This document shows, in pieces, positions 1-8,533 of a DNA stretch of 64,000 nt. The first letter of the stretch is position 1; every line of letters starts with the position of its first letter. A program made the position numbers and the translations under genes. The DNA comes from Ahniella sp. (GTDB lineage: Bacteria > Pseudomonadota > Gammaproteobacteria > Xanthomonadales > Ahniellaceae): the NCBI GenBank assembly GCA_016712105.1, contig JADJRU010000051.1, forward strand, positions 124,001 to 188,000, read 5' to 3'. The notes beneath the pieces are model-generated. The model was not told the DNA's origin and searched no databases. It saw nothing but the letters and a program-made list of their open reading frames with translations.

Positions 1-140
1 GTTCCGGAGGCAGCGCCGAACGGACTGATCGCCTGCGGGAGCCGGGAATGGCCGTGATCGGGCGTGGAACGGGGCCTGAACGCGGTTCTTCAACACGCTG
101 ATATATATTCGGGGCACCCACAGATTACGGTTGACGAATC

Positions 141-2439
141 ATGTCCCTGTCCGACGAACTCAAGAAACAAGCCCTCGACTACCACCGCCAACATCCGCCG
201 GGCAAGATCAAGGTCACTGCGACCAAGTCCATGGTGACCCAGAAAGACCTGTCCCTGGCGTATTCGCCGGGTGTGGCGGCGGCCTGCGAGGAGATCGTGC
301 GCGACCCCAGCACGGCCAGCCTCTACACATCACGGGCCAATCTGGTAGCGGTCATTTCGAACGGCACAGCGGTGCTGGGCCTCGGCCCGATCGGTGCGCT
401 GGCCTCGAAGCCGGTCATGGAAGGGAAGGGCGTACTCTTCCAGAAGTTCGCCGGTATCGATGTGTTCGATCTCGAAATCGACGAACGCGACCCGGACAAG
501 CTCGTCGACACCATTGCCTCGCTGGAGCCGACATTCGGCGGCATCAACCTGGAGGACATCAAGGCGCCCGAGTGTTTCTACATCGAGAAGAAACTCCGCG
601 AGCGCGTCAAGATTCCGGTGTTCCATGACGACCAGCACGGCACTGCGATCATCGTCGGTGCGGCGGTCATGAACGCACTTGAAATCGTGGGCAAGAAAAT
701 CGAGAACGTCCGTCTGGCCGCTTCCGGTGCCGGTGCGGCAGGTATCGCTTGCCTGGACATGCTGGTGGCTCTCGGCATGCGCAAGGAGAACATTCTGGTC
801 GTCGATCGGAATGGTGTGGTGTTCACCGGTCGCGCCGAGGACATGGATGCCGACAAGCAGCGTTACGCGAGGGATACCGACAAGCGCACACTGGCTGACA
901 TCGTGTCCGGCGCAGACATCTTCCTTGGCCTGAGTGCGAAGGATGTCCTGAAGGCTGAGATGGTCAAGACCATGGCCGACAAGCCGGTGATCCTGGCGCT
1001 GGCCAATCCGAATCCGGAAATCCTGCCCGAGGACGCGAAGAAGCGTCCGTCCCGACTGCATCATCGCCACCGGCCGCAGTGACTACCCGAACCAGGTCAA
1101 CAACGCCCTGTGTTTCCCGTACATCTTCCGGGGCGCACTTGATGTGGGCGCCACCACGATCAACGAGGCGATGAAGCTCGCGTGTGTGCATGCGATCGCC
1201 GCATTGGCCCGACGTGAAGCGTCGGATGTGGCCGCTGCCGCCTACGGTGGCAAGGCGGTCAGTTTTGGTCCTGAGTATCTGATCCCGCAGCCTTTCGATC
1301 CGCGCCTGATCGTGGAGTTGGCGCCGGCCGTGGCCAAGGCGGCCATGGATTCCGGTATCGCCACGCGGCCGCTGGCCGACCTCAAGGCGTACAAGGAAAA
1401 ACTGCAGCAGTTCATCTTCCGCACCGGTCTGCTGATGAAGCCGATTTTCGAGCGTGCGCGCTCGGAACCGAAACGTGTGGCGTTTGCCGAAGGTGAAGAA
1501 GAGACCGTGTTGCGCGCCGTGCAGACCATTGTCGATGAAGGTCTGGCCAAACCGATCCTGATCGGTCGGCCTGCCGTCATCGAACGTCGCGTGCAAAAGC
1601 TCGGATTGCGACTGGTGGCCGGGCGCGACTATGAACTGACCAACATCGACGACGATCCGCGTTTCAATCGTTACTGGCAGGGTTATCACGAGAACATGCA
1701 GCGACGCGGTGTGACGCCGGATGGCGCCAAGGCGATCATGCGTTCACGTTCCACGGTCGTTGCCGCAACGATGGTCGAAACCGGCGAAGCCGATGCGCTG
1801 ATCTGCGGCCTCGTCGGGCGGTATCACCGCAAACTCAAGCATGTGCTGGACGTGATCCCCCTCGACAAGGGTGTGGAGTCCGTGGCGGCGCTGACTGCCG
1901 TCGCGAACGATCGCGGCACGTTCTTTTTCCTCGATACCCATGTGCAGGCCGATCCGACTGCGGAGCAACTCGCCGAGGCGACCTTGCAAGCCACTTATCG
2001 CCTGAAGCTGTTCGGCATCACGCCGAAGGTGGCGCTGCTGTCCCATTCGAACTTCGGCTCGCACGACACCCCGAGTGCACGCAAGATGCAGCGCGTTCGC
2101 GAACTCGTGCTGGCGCGTGCGCCGCGACTCGAAATCGAAGGTGAAATGCACGCCGATGCGGCGCTGAACGAAGTCATCCGCAATCGCCTGTTCCCGAACT
2201 CGCGGCTGACCGGCATGGCCAACCTGTTCGTCTGCCCGAACCTTGATGCCGCCAACATCGCCTACAACATCACCCGCCAGATGACCGAAGGCGTGGCGAT
2301 CGGTCCGATCCTGATGGGCATCTCGAAGCCCGCGCATGTGCTGACGCCGGCCTCCACGGTACGTCGTGTCGTCAACATGACGGCGCTGGCCGCAGTCGAG
2401 GCGCAGATCCGCGGCAAGATGGGTTCGCCGCCGGTTTGA
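141..2439 (+). CDS. maeB: NADP-dependent malic enzyme with C-terminal phosphotransacetylase-like domain (frameshifted)
   Basis: Oxidative decarboxylation of malate to pyruvate with NADP+. The first part (141-1082) carries the malic enzyme N-terminal and NAD-binding domains, with FHDDQHGTAI and the GAGAAG nucleotide-binding loop. The second part (read from about 1054 to 2439) completes the malic domain (GRSDYPNQVNNALCFPYIFRG) and adds a phosphotransacetylase-like domain typical of the ~760-residue MaeB class; the joined product would be about 765 residues. The frame breaks at the CCC run 1051-1053: deleting one C restores KRPSDCIIATGRSDYP. The high conservation on both sides suggests a one-base sequence error rather than decay. 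The ATG at 141 gives the expected N-terminus. It stands alone, followed by repeats and a hairpin. Confidence 0.93.
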
Positions 2440-2457
2440 TTGACGCGAGAGCCTTGT

Positions 2458-2538
2458 GCTTCGCTTTGCGAAGCGCAAGGGCGAAGTGCTTGCCTAATGC
2501 TTCGCTTTGCGAAGCGCAAGGGCGAAGTGTTTGCCTAG
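2458..2538. repeat. Two-copy direct repeat of about 41 bp
   Basis: Two near-identical copies (about 2458-2496 and 2499-2538) share the core GCTTCGCTTTGCGAAGCGCA followed by AGGGCGAAGTG and TTGCCTA. Each copy contains the palindrome CTTCGCTTTGCGAAG, able to form a small hairpin. They lie just after the maeB stop. Confidence 0.75.
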
Positions 2539-2548
2539 ACCCTCCCAA

Positions 2549-2571
2549 CCCTCCCCGAACATCGGGGAGGG
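2549..2571. terminator. Strong GC hairpin after maeB, possible terminator without T-tract
   Basis: Perfect 10-bp stem CCCTCCCCGA / TCGGGGAGGG with the 3-base loop ACA. No U-run follows, so it is either an imperfect intrinsic terminator or a 3' mRNA-stabilising hairpin between the convergent maeB and isoaspartyl peptidase genes. Confidence 0.45.
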
Positions 2572-2592
2572 CTTGCACGGCTCAAGCAACTT

Positions 2593-2619
2593 CGCATCGC
2601 GGCTAAAGTCGCTCCCACA
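2593..2619 (-). repeat. REP-like element, GGGAGCGGCTTTAGCCGCGA family, single copy
   Basis: The minus strand reads TGTGGGAGCGACTTTAGCCG followed by CGATGCG. Close relatives occur at 39261, 39310 and 45935, so this is a dispersed intergenic palindrome. Such GTGGGAGCGGCTT elements are known from other gammaproteobacterial genomes. Confidence 0.65.
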
Positions 2620-2691
2620 GATGTTGGGTGTATCGCCTTTTCAAGCTACACCTTTGTAGCCGTCGGGGCTTTAGCAGCGCATTCGCGCGGT

Positions 2692-3798
2692 TCAGTGGGT
2701 TGGCTCATGTTCCTCGGCCGCCGGTTCGCCGGTCTCCGAGAAAATACCGACCGTGCGGTTGCCGTCGAGGTCGATGGACCCGCGATACATGCCGGCGCTG
2801 TTGAACGTCATTGCGATCCGGCCCTGGGTATCGAGCACGATCACGCCACCTTCGCCGCCCATGGGCTTCAGCACATGGTGCACCACCATCGTCGCGGCGG
2901 TATCGGGTGACTCGCCACGCAGCCGCATGCGAGCACAGATCTCGTGGGCGACGCCGACCCGAATGAAGAACTCGCCATGCCCAGTGGCAGAAACCGCACA
3001 ATCCGCGCTGGCATAGGTGCCGGCACCGATCACCGGCGCGTCGCCGACACGACCCCACTGTTTGTTCGTCATGCCGCCGGTCGAGGTGCCCGCTGTCAGG
3101 TGGCCCTTGGCGTCGAGTGCCACGGCACCCACGGTGCCGAATTTGTGTTCGGCCAATTCCTGGTCGGAATGCCGGGTGCCGGTCTGGGCTGAAGTCTTCG
3201 ATGCCGAGGGCATGGGCAGGTCCGCCGCGTCACCGCGGGCCTTGAGCAGTTGCTGCCAGCGAAACTCGGTGTCGAACCAGGTGTTGTCGACCATCTCCAG
3301 TCCCTTTTGCCGCGCAAAGACGTCGGCACCGCTTCCGGTCAGCATGACGTGTTCGGACTGCTCCATGACCGCGCGCGCGGCCAGGATCGGGTTGCGAACA
3401 TTCTTGACGCCTGCCACCGCCCCGGCACGCAAATCGACGCCAGTCATGATGGCCGCGTCCAACTCGTGCTCACCCTCGTGGTTGAACACGGCGCCCTTGC
3501 CGGCGTTGAACAGTGGGGACTCTTCCATGACCAGAATGGCGGCCTGGACAGCATCGATGCTGGCGCCGCCATCCTTCAGGACAGCGTATCCGGCATCCAG
3601 TGCCGCATTCAGAGCTGCACGGAATTCGGCTTCGCGTTCGGGCGTCATGTCGCTGCGCAACAGGGTGCCGGCGCCGCCGTGAATGGCGATGGCGACGCGG
3701 GGCTCGGGGGCGGCTTCTTCCGCTCGGGTGTGCGTAGTGGTCATGGCCGCCATCATGGCAAACATCGCGAGTTCGGCAAAACGGGTAGGGATGGACAT
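2692..3798 (-). CDS. iaaA: Isoaspartyl peptidase / L-asparaginase (Ntn-hydrolase), exported
   Basis: Type III plant-type asparaginase/isoaspartyl dipeptidase, which removes beta-aspartyl residues or hydrolyses asparagine after autocleavage into alpha and beta subunits. Visible features are AIHGGAGT near the mature N-terminus, the cleavage site GTVGAVALD with the nucleophilic Thr near residue 221, and the downstream GTSTGGM loop of the beta subunit. I start at the ATG at 3798, which gives a hydrophobic leader (FAELAMFAMMAAM) ending near TRAEEA, so the enzyme is probably periplasmic. A longer frame extends to 3882 but would bury the signal peptide. It is divergent from hemN and shares its intergenic region. 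Confidence 0.9.
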   Translation of the reverse strand: MSIPTRFAELAMFAMMAAMTTTHTRAEEAAPEPRVAIAIHGGAGTLLRSDMTPEREAEFRAALNAALDAGYAVLKDGGASIDAVQAAILVMEESPLFNAGKGAVFNHEGEHELDAAIMTGVDLRAGAVAGVKNVRNPILAARAVMEQSEHVMLTGSGADVFARQKGLEMVDNTWFDTEFRWQQLLKARGDAADLPMPSASKTSAQTGTRHSDQELAEHKFGTVGAVALDAKGHLTAGTSTGGMTNKQWGRVGDAPVIGAGTYASADCAVSATGHGEFFIRVGVAHEICARMRLRGESPDTAATMVVHHVLKPMGGEGGVIVLDTQGRIAMTFNSAGMYRGSIDLDGNRTVGIFSETGEPAAEEHEPTH

Positions 3799-3868
3799 GA
3801 TGGCGCTCCGGATCGGCAAGGGCCGAGTGTGCACCAGCCGGGGCCAAGCCGGAAAGTCCGGCTTGAGA

Positions 3869-3882
3869 TTGACTTGAATCAA
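3869..3882 (+). promoter_or_regulatory. FNR/Anr box upstream of hemN
   Basis: TTGACTTGAATCAA fits the FNR/Anr palindrome TTGAT-N4-ATCAA with one deviation. Its centre (3875.5) is 41.5 bp upstream of a start predicted at about 3917, and TAGTCT at 3905-3910 sits where a -10 box should be; hemN starts at 3940. This is the class II activator geometry. hemN is a classical Anr/FNR target in pseudomonads, so the function is well supported by family knowledge. Confidence 0.75.
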
Positions 3883-3939
3883 AGGTTTGCAAGGCTGACG
3901 GCCCTAGTCTGGCGCCGTCCCAAGAACAGGCTTTTCACC

Positions 3940-5328
3940 ATGTCGGCTGGTTTGACCTTCGATCCCGAATTGTTGGCCCGTTACGACCGGCCGGGTCCCC
4001 GGTACACGTCGTATCCGACCGCACCGCAGTTCCACAGCCGTTTCGGTGCCCAGCAGGTTGCCGAGGCGGCGCGTCGTGGCAATGAAGATCCGATTCCTCG
4101 CGATCTCTCGTTGTACGTCCATGTGCCGTATTGTTTCAGTCCCTGCTTTTACTGTGGCTGCAACCGCGTGATCACCCGCGACGTCACGCGTGCCCGGACC
4201 TACCTGCAGCACCTGAAAGTCGAGTTGGACATGGTGGCGCCGCTGTTCGACCGCGATCGCCTGCTCACACAATTACATCTGGGCGGCGGGACGCCGAACT
4301 TCCTCAATAGTGATGAGCTTGGCGAACTGATGGCAGCCATCGACGCGAAGTTTCGGTTTGCCCCCAAGGCGGTCCGTGACTTCTCGATCGAACTTGACCC
4401 GCGCCATGTCAACGGCAGTGATATCGAGGCCCTTGCGTTCATGGGCTTCAATCGCGCCAGTCTGGGCGTACAGGACTTCGACCGCGACGTACAGTTGGCC
4501 GTGAACCGCGTGCAGAGTGTGGAGCAGACACTGGAGGTCATCGCCGCCTGCAGGCGTGTGGGCATGGCGTCGGTGAATGTGGATCTGATCTATGGTTTGC
4601 CGAGGCAGAATGAAGCCGGTTTTGCCCGGACCCTCGACATCGTTGCCGAGGCCCGCCCTGACCGCCTGGCCGTCTACAGCTACGCGCACATGCCGCAATT
4701 GTTCAAGCCACAGAAACAACTGGATGCGAGTCTGTTGCCGGATCCGGCGACCAAACTCAATCTGCTGAAACTGGCGATCGAAAAACTGACGGCCGCCGGC
4801 TATCGATACATCGGCATGGATCACTTCGCGTTGCCTGACGACGAACTCAGTCGCGCACTCGAAGCGGGCACCTTGCAGCGGAATTTCATGGGTTACACCA
4901 CCCATGCCGCGACCGACCTGATTGGTGTTGGCGTCAGCGCCATCAGCCACATCGCCGGTACCTATAGCCAGAATCCGCGGGACCTGGATTCATGGGAAGA
5001 CGCCATCGAGGCGCACCGTCTTCCGGTGTGGCGTGGCATGGAGTTGAGTTTTGACGATCAGGTGCGCGCACGGGTGATCCAGGACCTGATGTGTCTGGGC
5101 GAAGTCCATACAACAGCGATCGAACGTGATTTCGACATCGTGTTCGGCGACTACTTTGCCGACGCGTTGCTGCAGTTGCAGCCTTTGGTCGACGATGGCC
5201 TCGCCGAAGTCGACGCGGCATGGATCAAGGTGACTGCCCGCGGTCGATTGCTGGTGCGCCTGCTTGCCGCGTGTTTTGACGCGTACTTGAATCACTCTGC
5301 GCCGGTGCAGTTTTCGAAGGTTGTCTGA
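3940..5328 (+). CDS. hemN: Oxygen-independent coproporphyrinogen III oxidase (radical SAM)
   Basis: Converts coproporphyrinogen III to protoporphyrinogen IX without O2 in heme synthesis. The radical SAM cluster motif is C65-FSP-C69-FY-C72-G-C74, the HemN-type CxxxCxxCxC that separates true HemN from HemW. LGGGTPNFL and the C-terminal HemN domain follow. The product is 462 residues, as usual for the family. The ATG at 3940 gives the canonical N-terminus ELLARYDRPGPRYTSYPTAP; the open frame continues upstream to 3250 but only antisense to the peptidase gene. It is probably induced at low oxygen through the FNR-type box at 3869. Confidence 0.96.
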   Translation: MSAGLTFDPELLARYDRPGPRYTSYPTAPQFHSRFGAQQVAEAARRGNEDPIPRDLSLYVHVPYCFSPCFYCGCNRVITRDVTRARTYLQHLKVELDMVAPLFDRDRLLTQLHLGGGTPNFLNSDELGELMAAIDAKFRFAPKAVRDFSIELDPRHVNGSDIEALAFMGFNRASLGVQDFDRDVQLAVNRVQSVEQTLEVIAACRRVGMASVNVDLIYGLPRQNEAGFARTLDIVAEARPDRLAVYSYAHMPQLFKPQKQLDASLLPDPATKLNLLKLAIEKLTAAGYRYIGMDHFALPDDELSRALEAGTLQRNFMGYTTHAATDLIGVGVSAISHIAGTYSQNPRDLDSWEDAIEAHRLPVWRGMELSFDDQVRARVIQDLMCLGEVHTTAIERDFDIVFGDYFADALLQLQPLVDDGLAEVDAAWIKVTARGRLLVRLLAACFDAYLNHSAPVQFSKVV

Positions 5329-5412
5329 TCGGTGATCGTTGTTTGCGTGCTGTCCATTGCCGGCCTTCGATCGAGCGGCTACACATGGCAGAAGTTCAAA
5401 TCAGGGTGAATC

Positions 5413-7077
5413 ATGAGTCAGGGAATGCCGAACCGAGTACTGGTGCTTCGGTCGGTCGATGCATTGCGCGACTATCTGGAGCACTATCCGACGCCGCCGC
5501 AGGTTGGTGACAACGTTGCGTGGCTGGATGAGGCGGCTTGGCTCGAAGACGGTGATGATGCCGATCGCGGCCGATTTGACATGGCCATCAAACTTGGATT
5601 TCCGATCGTTCGTGTCCGCACGTTCGAACGGAATCCTGCACAGGACCTGATGACCCCGGAACGGGTTCGCGCGATGCGCGTGGTGCCCATGGCGCTTCAG
5701 CGGGGCTTGGTGGCGATGGCATTCGAGGATGGCGATAACCTCGACGCACTCGAACAATTGAACTTCATATTGCGTGAGCGTGTGGTGCCGGTGCTGGCTA
5801 CGCCGCGGACGATCCGCGACGCCATTGCGCAGTTGTACGATCATGAGCAGGACCTAGCCATCGCGCGGCAGCTGGGGCTGGATCCTCTGGCGCTGCAGGC
5901 CGAACACGACTTCGAACGTCTTGCGCGCGAAAAGCCGGTGGTCGGGCTGGTGACGGATCTGATTGCCGAAGCGGTGCGTCGACGGGCTTCCGATGTTCAT
6001 GTCCGGCCTGGCGAACGTGGCGCCGACGTGTTGTATCGCATCGACGACGAACTGGTGCCGGTGCGCCGTTTCATCCGCGCCTTGCTGCCGGCCGTGGTGT
6101 CGCGCGTGAAGGTGCTGGGCGACATGAATCTGGCCGAGCACCGCAAGCCGCAGGATGGCCGAACCACGATTACCTTGGCGGACGGGCGCAAGGTGGACCT
6201 CCGTATATCGGTGATGCCGGCGGTCTTTGGTGAGTCCATCGTGATCCGATTGCTGGATTCCAGCGAAGGTCTGTGGAGCGTCGATCAGTTGGGGCTCACT
6301 GAACGGGATCGCGAGCGATTCAACGATGTCATGAGCATGAGCCACGGCATCTTCCTCACCACCGGGCCTACCGGCTGCGGCAAGTCGACGACGCTGTACG
6401 CGATGCTGCTGGAACTGCGCAAGCAACGGATCAACATCCTGACGATCGAGGATCCGGTCGAGTTCTTCATCGAGGACATCCAGCAGATGCAGGTGAACCG
6501 CGCCGCCGGGTTCACGTTTGCGAATGCGATGCGCAACTTCCTGCGGCATGACCCGGACGTGATCATGGTGGGCGAAATCCGCGACCGCGAAACCGCGGCG
6601 ATTGCCGTGGAAAGTGCGCTCACCGGGCATCTGGTGTTGTCCACACTCCACACCAACTCTGCGGCGACCACCCTGACGCGCCTGCTCGATCTCGGCATCG
6701 AGCCCTATTTGTTGCGGCCATCGCTGATTGCGGTGATGTCGCAGCGGCTGGCGCGCCTGACGTGTCGCGAGTGTATGGTTCCAGAGGAAGTCGAGCCGCA
6801 CGTGCGCGAATTTCTGGGCGTTGGCCTAGAGGAGCAGTTCCATGTTGGCGAGGGTTGCCCAGCCTGCGAAGGACTGGGCGTCCGTCGACGCCGGGCCGTC
6901 TACGAACTGCTCGTGGTCAGTCCCGGCATCCGGAGACTCATGGTGGCCGGTGCTGAAGCCGAAGCCATACACCGGCTGGCGGTCGAAGAGGGGATGACAC
7001 CTATAACCGATGCCGCCGTGGCGATGGCGCGCTCGGGGCAGATTTCGCTGGCCGAGGCCTGGCGGATGCGGACCTGA
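5413..7077 (+). CDS. gspE: GspE/PulE-family secretion ATPase
   Basis: Cytoplasmic hexameric ATPase of a type II secretion or type IV pilus-like system. The N-terminal ~150 residues look like the MshEN/T2SSE-N domain. The Walker A GPTGCGKST lies near residue 316, followed by the Asp box and the Walker B region MVGEIRDRETA, then the His box STLHTNSA. A C4 zinc-binding insert is formed by CREC (about 451-454) and CPAC (about 482-485). The length of 554 residues is within the GspE range. It stands alone: no gspF, gspG or pilin gene is next to it, so the machine it powers must be encoded elsewhere. The precise system (Xps-type T2SS or another) cannot be decided here. Confidence 0.88.
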   Translation: MSQGMPNRVLVLRSVDALRDYLEHYPTPPQVGDNVAWLDEAAWLEDGDDADRGRFDMAIKLGFPIVRVRTFERNPAQDLMTPERVRAMRVVPMALQRGLVAMAFEDGDNLDALEQLNFILRERVVPVLATPRTIRDAIAQLYDHEQDLAIARQLGLDPLALQAEHDFERLAREKPVVGLVTDLIAEAVRRRASDVHVRPGERGADVLYRIDDELVPVRRFIRALLPAVVSRVKVLGDMNLAEHRKPQDGRTTITLADGRKVDLRISVMPAVFGESIVIRLLDSSEGLWSVDQLGLTERDRERFNDVMSMSHGIFLTTGPTGCGKSTTLYAMLLELRKQRINILTIEDPVEFFIEDIQQMQVNRAAGFTFANAMRNFLRHDPDVIMVGEIRDRETAAIAVESALTGHLVLSTLHTNSAATTLTRLLDLGIEPYLLRPSLIAVMSQRLARLTCRECMVPEEVEPHVREFLGVGLEEQFHVGEGCPACEGLGVRRRRAVYELLVVSPGIRRLMVAGAEAEAIHRLAVEEGMTPITDAAVAMARSGQISLAEAWRMRT

Positions 7078-7188
7078 CCGGGAGGTCGAAAAGCCGGGGT
7101 TCACCCGGACATACGAATTCAAACGGTCGTCGGGTATTCAGACGGGCGCCAAACCCTCACAATAGCGGCTTGAACTGCCGGAGGGCTT

Positions 7189-8517
7189 ATGGCGCAAATG
7201 ATTGAAGCGACGGTGCCGGATATCGGCGCCAACAAGGACATTCCCGTCATCGAATTGCTGGTGAAGGTTGGCGATACGGTGACCAAGGACCAGGGGCTGG
7301 TCACGCTCGAATCCGACAAGGCGACCATGGAAGTTCCGGCGCCGGCCGCCGGTGTGGTTCGTGAACTCAAGGCGGCACTCGGCGACAAACTGTCCGAGGG
7401 CAGCCTGGTGGCGGTCATCGAAGCATCCGACGCCCCGGCAAAAACGGATCCTGTCGCAGCACCGGCCTCAGCTCCGGTTGCAGCCCCTGCGCCGGTCGCG
7501 GCGGCACCAGCACCAGCTCCCGCGCCTGCTTCAGCCCCGGTCGCTGCGCCAGCTAAACCGGCCCCGGCAGTAGCTGCAGAACCTGCGCTCGCTGCGGGAC
7601 TGCCTTATGCCAGTCCGGCGGTTCGTCAGTTTGCGCGCGAGCTCGGTGTGGACTTGGCACGTGTCGGCGGCAGTGGCCGCAAGAGCCGCATCACGAAGGA
7701 TGACGTGCAGAATTTCGTCAAACAGGCGCTGAGCGGTGCGCGTCCGGCCGCAGCACCGGCTGCTTCGGGCGGTGGCGGTTTGAACCTGCTGCCTTGGCCG
7801 CAGATCGATTTCAGCAAGTTTGGCAGCACCGAAACCAAGGCACTGTCGCGCATCAAGAAGATCTCGGGTGCAAACCTGGCGCGCAACTGGGCGATGATCC
7901 CGCACGTCACGCAGTTCGACGAAGCCGACATCACCGATCTCGAAGCGTTTCGTGTCCAGCTCAACAAGGAAAACGAAAAGTCTGGCCTCAAGCTGACGAT
8001 GCTCGCGTTCCTGTTGAAGGCGTCGGTCGCAGCATTGAAGAAATTTCCGGACTTCAACGCTTCGCTCGATGCGGGCGGCGAAAACCTGATCCTGAAACAG
8101 TATTGCCATCTCGGCTTTGCTGCCGATACGCCGAATGGCCTGGTCGTGCCGGTGATCCGCGACGTCGACCAGAAAGGTGTGCTGCAGATCGCCAAGGAAA
8201 CATCGGAGCTCGCCGGCAAGGCACGCGACGGCAAACTGGGCCCTGCCGACATGCAGGGCGGCTGTTTCTCGATCTCGTCACTCGGTGGCATTGGCGGCAC
8301 GGCGTTCACGCCGATCATCAATGCGCCTGAAGTGGCCATCCTCGGCGTGTCGAAGTCGACCACCAAACCGGTCTGGAACGGCAGCAGTTTCGAGCCGCGC
8401 CTGATGTTGCCCTTGTCGTTGAGTTATGACCATCGCGTGATCGACGGGGCTTCGGCCGCCCGTTTCACGGCCTACCTCGCGCAAGTGCTGGCGGATTTCC
8501 GCCGCGTGATGCTGTGA
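7189..8517 (+). CDS. aceF: Pyruvate dehydrogenase E2, dihydrolipoamide acetyltransferase
   Basis: Transfers the acetyl group from lipoamide to CoA in the pyruvate dehydrogenase core. There is one N-terminal lipoyl domain (ESDKATMEVPAP, Lys as lipoylation site), a long Ala/Pro linker (about residues 80-140), a peripheral-subunit-binding domain (ASPAVRQFARELGVDL) and the catalytic domain ending in DHRVIDGASAARF with the active-site His near residue 414. The length of 442 residues matches a one-lipoyl E2; E. coli AceF has three. GGAGGG precedes the ATG. Only 16 bp separate it from lpd. aceE is not upstream, so E1 must be elsewhere. Confidence 0.95.
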   Translation: MAQMIEATVPDIGANKDIPVIELLVKVGDTVTKDQGLVTLESDKATMEVPAPAAGVVRELKAALGDKLSEGSLVAVIEASDAPAKTDPVAAPASAPVAAPAPVAAAPAPAPAPASAPVAAPAKPAPAVAAEPALAAGLPYASPAVRQFARELGVDLARVGGSGRKSRITKDDVQNFVKQALSGARPAAAPAASGGGGLNLLPWPQIDFSKFGSTETKALSRIKKISGANLARNWAMIPHVTQFDEADITDLEAFRVQLNKENEKSGLKLTMLAFLLKASVAALKKFPDFNASLDAGGENLILKQYCHLGFAADTPNGLVVPVIRDVDQKGVLQIAKETSELAGKARDGKLGPADMQGGCFSISSLGGIGGTAFTPIINAPEVAILGVSKSTTKPVWNGSSFEPRLMLPLSLSYDHRVIDGASAARFTAYLAQVLADFRRVML

Positions 8518-8533
8518 CCGGAGACTTGAGCCC

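Noticed and set aside
3250..3939. N-terminal extension of hemN
   Set aside because: Antisense to the isoaspartyl peptidase gene; HemN family starts at the ATG at 3940.
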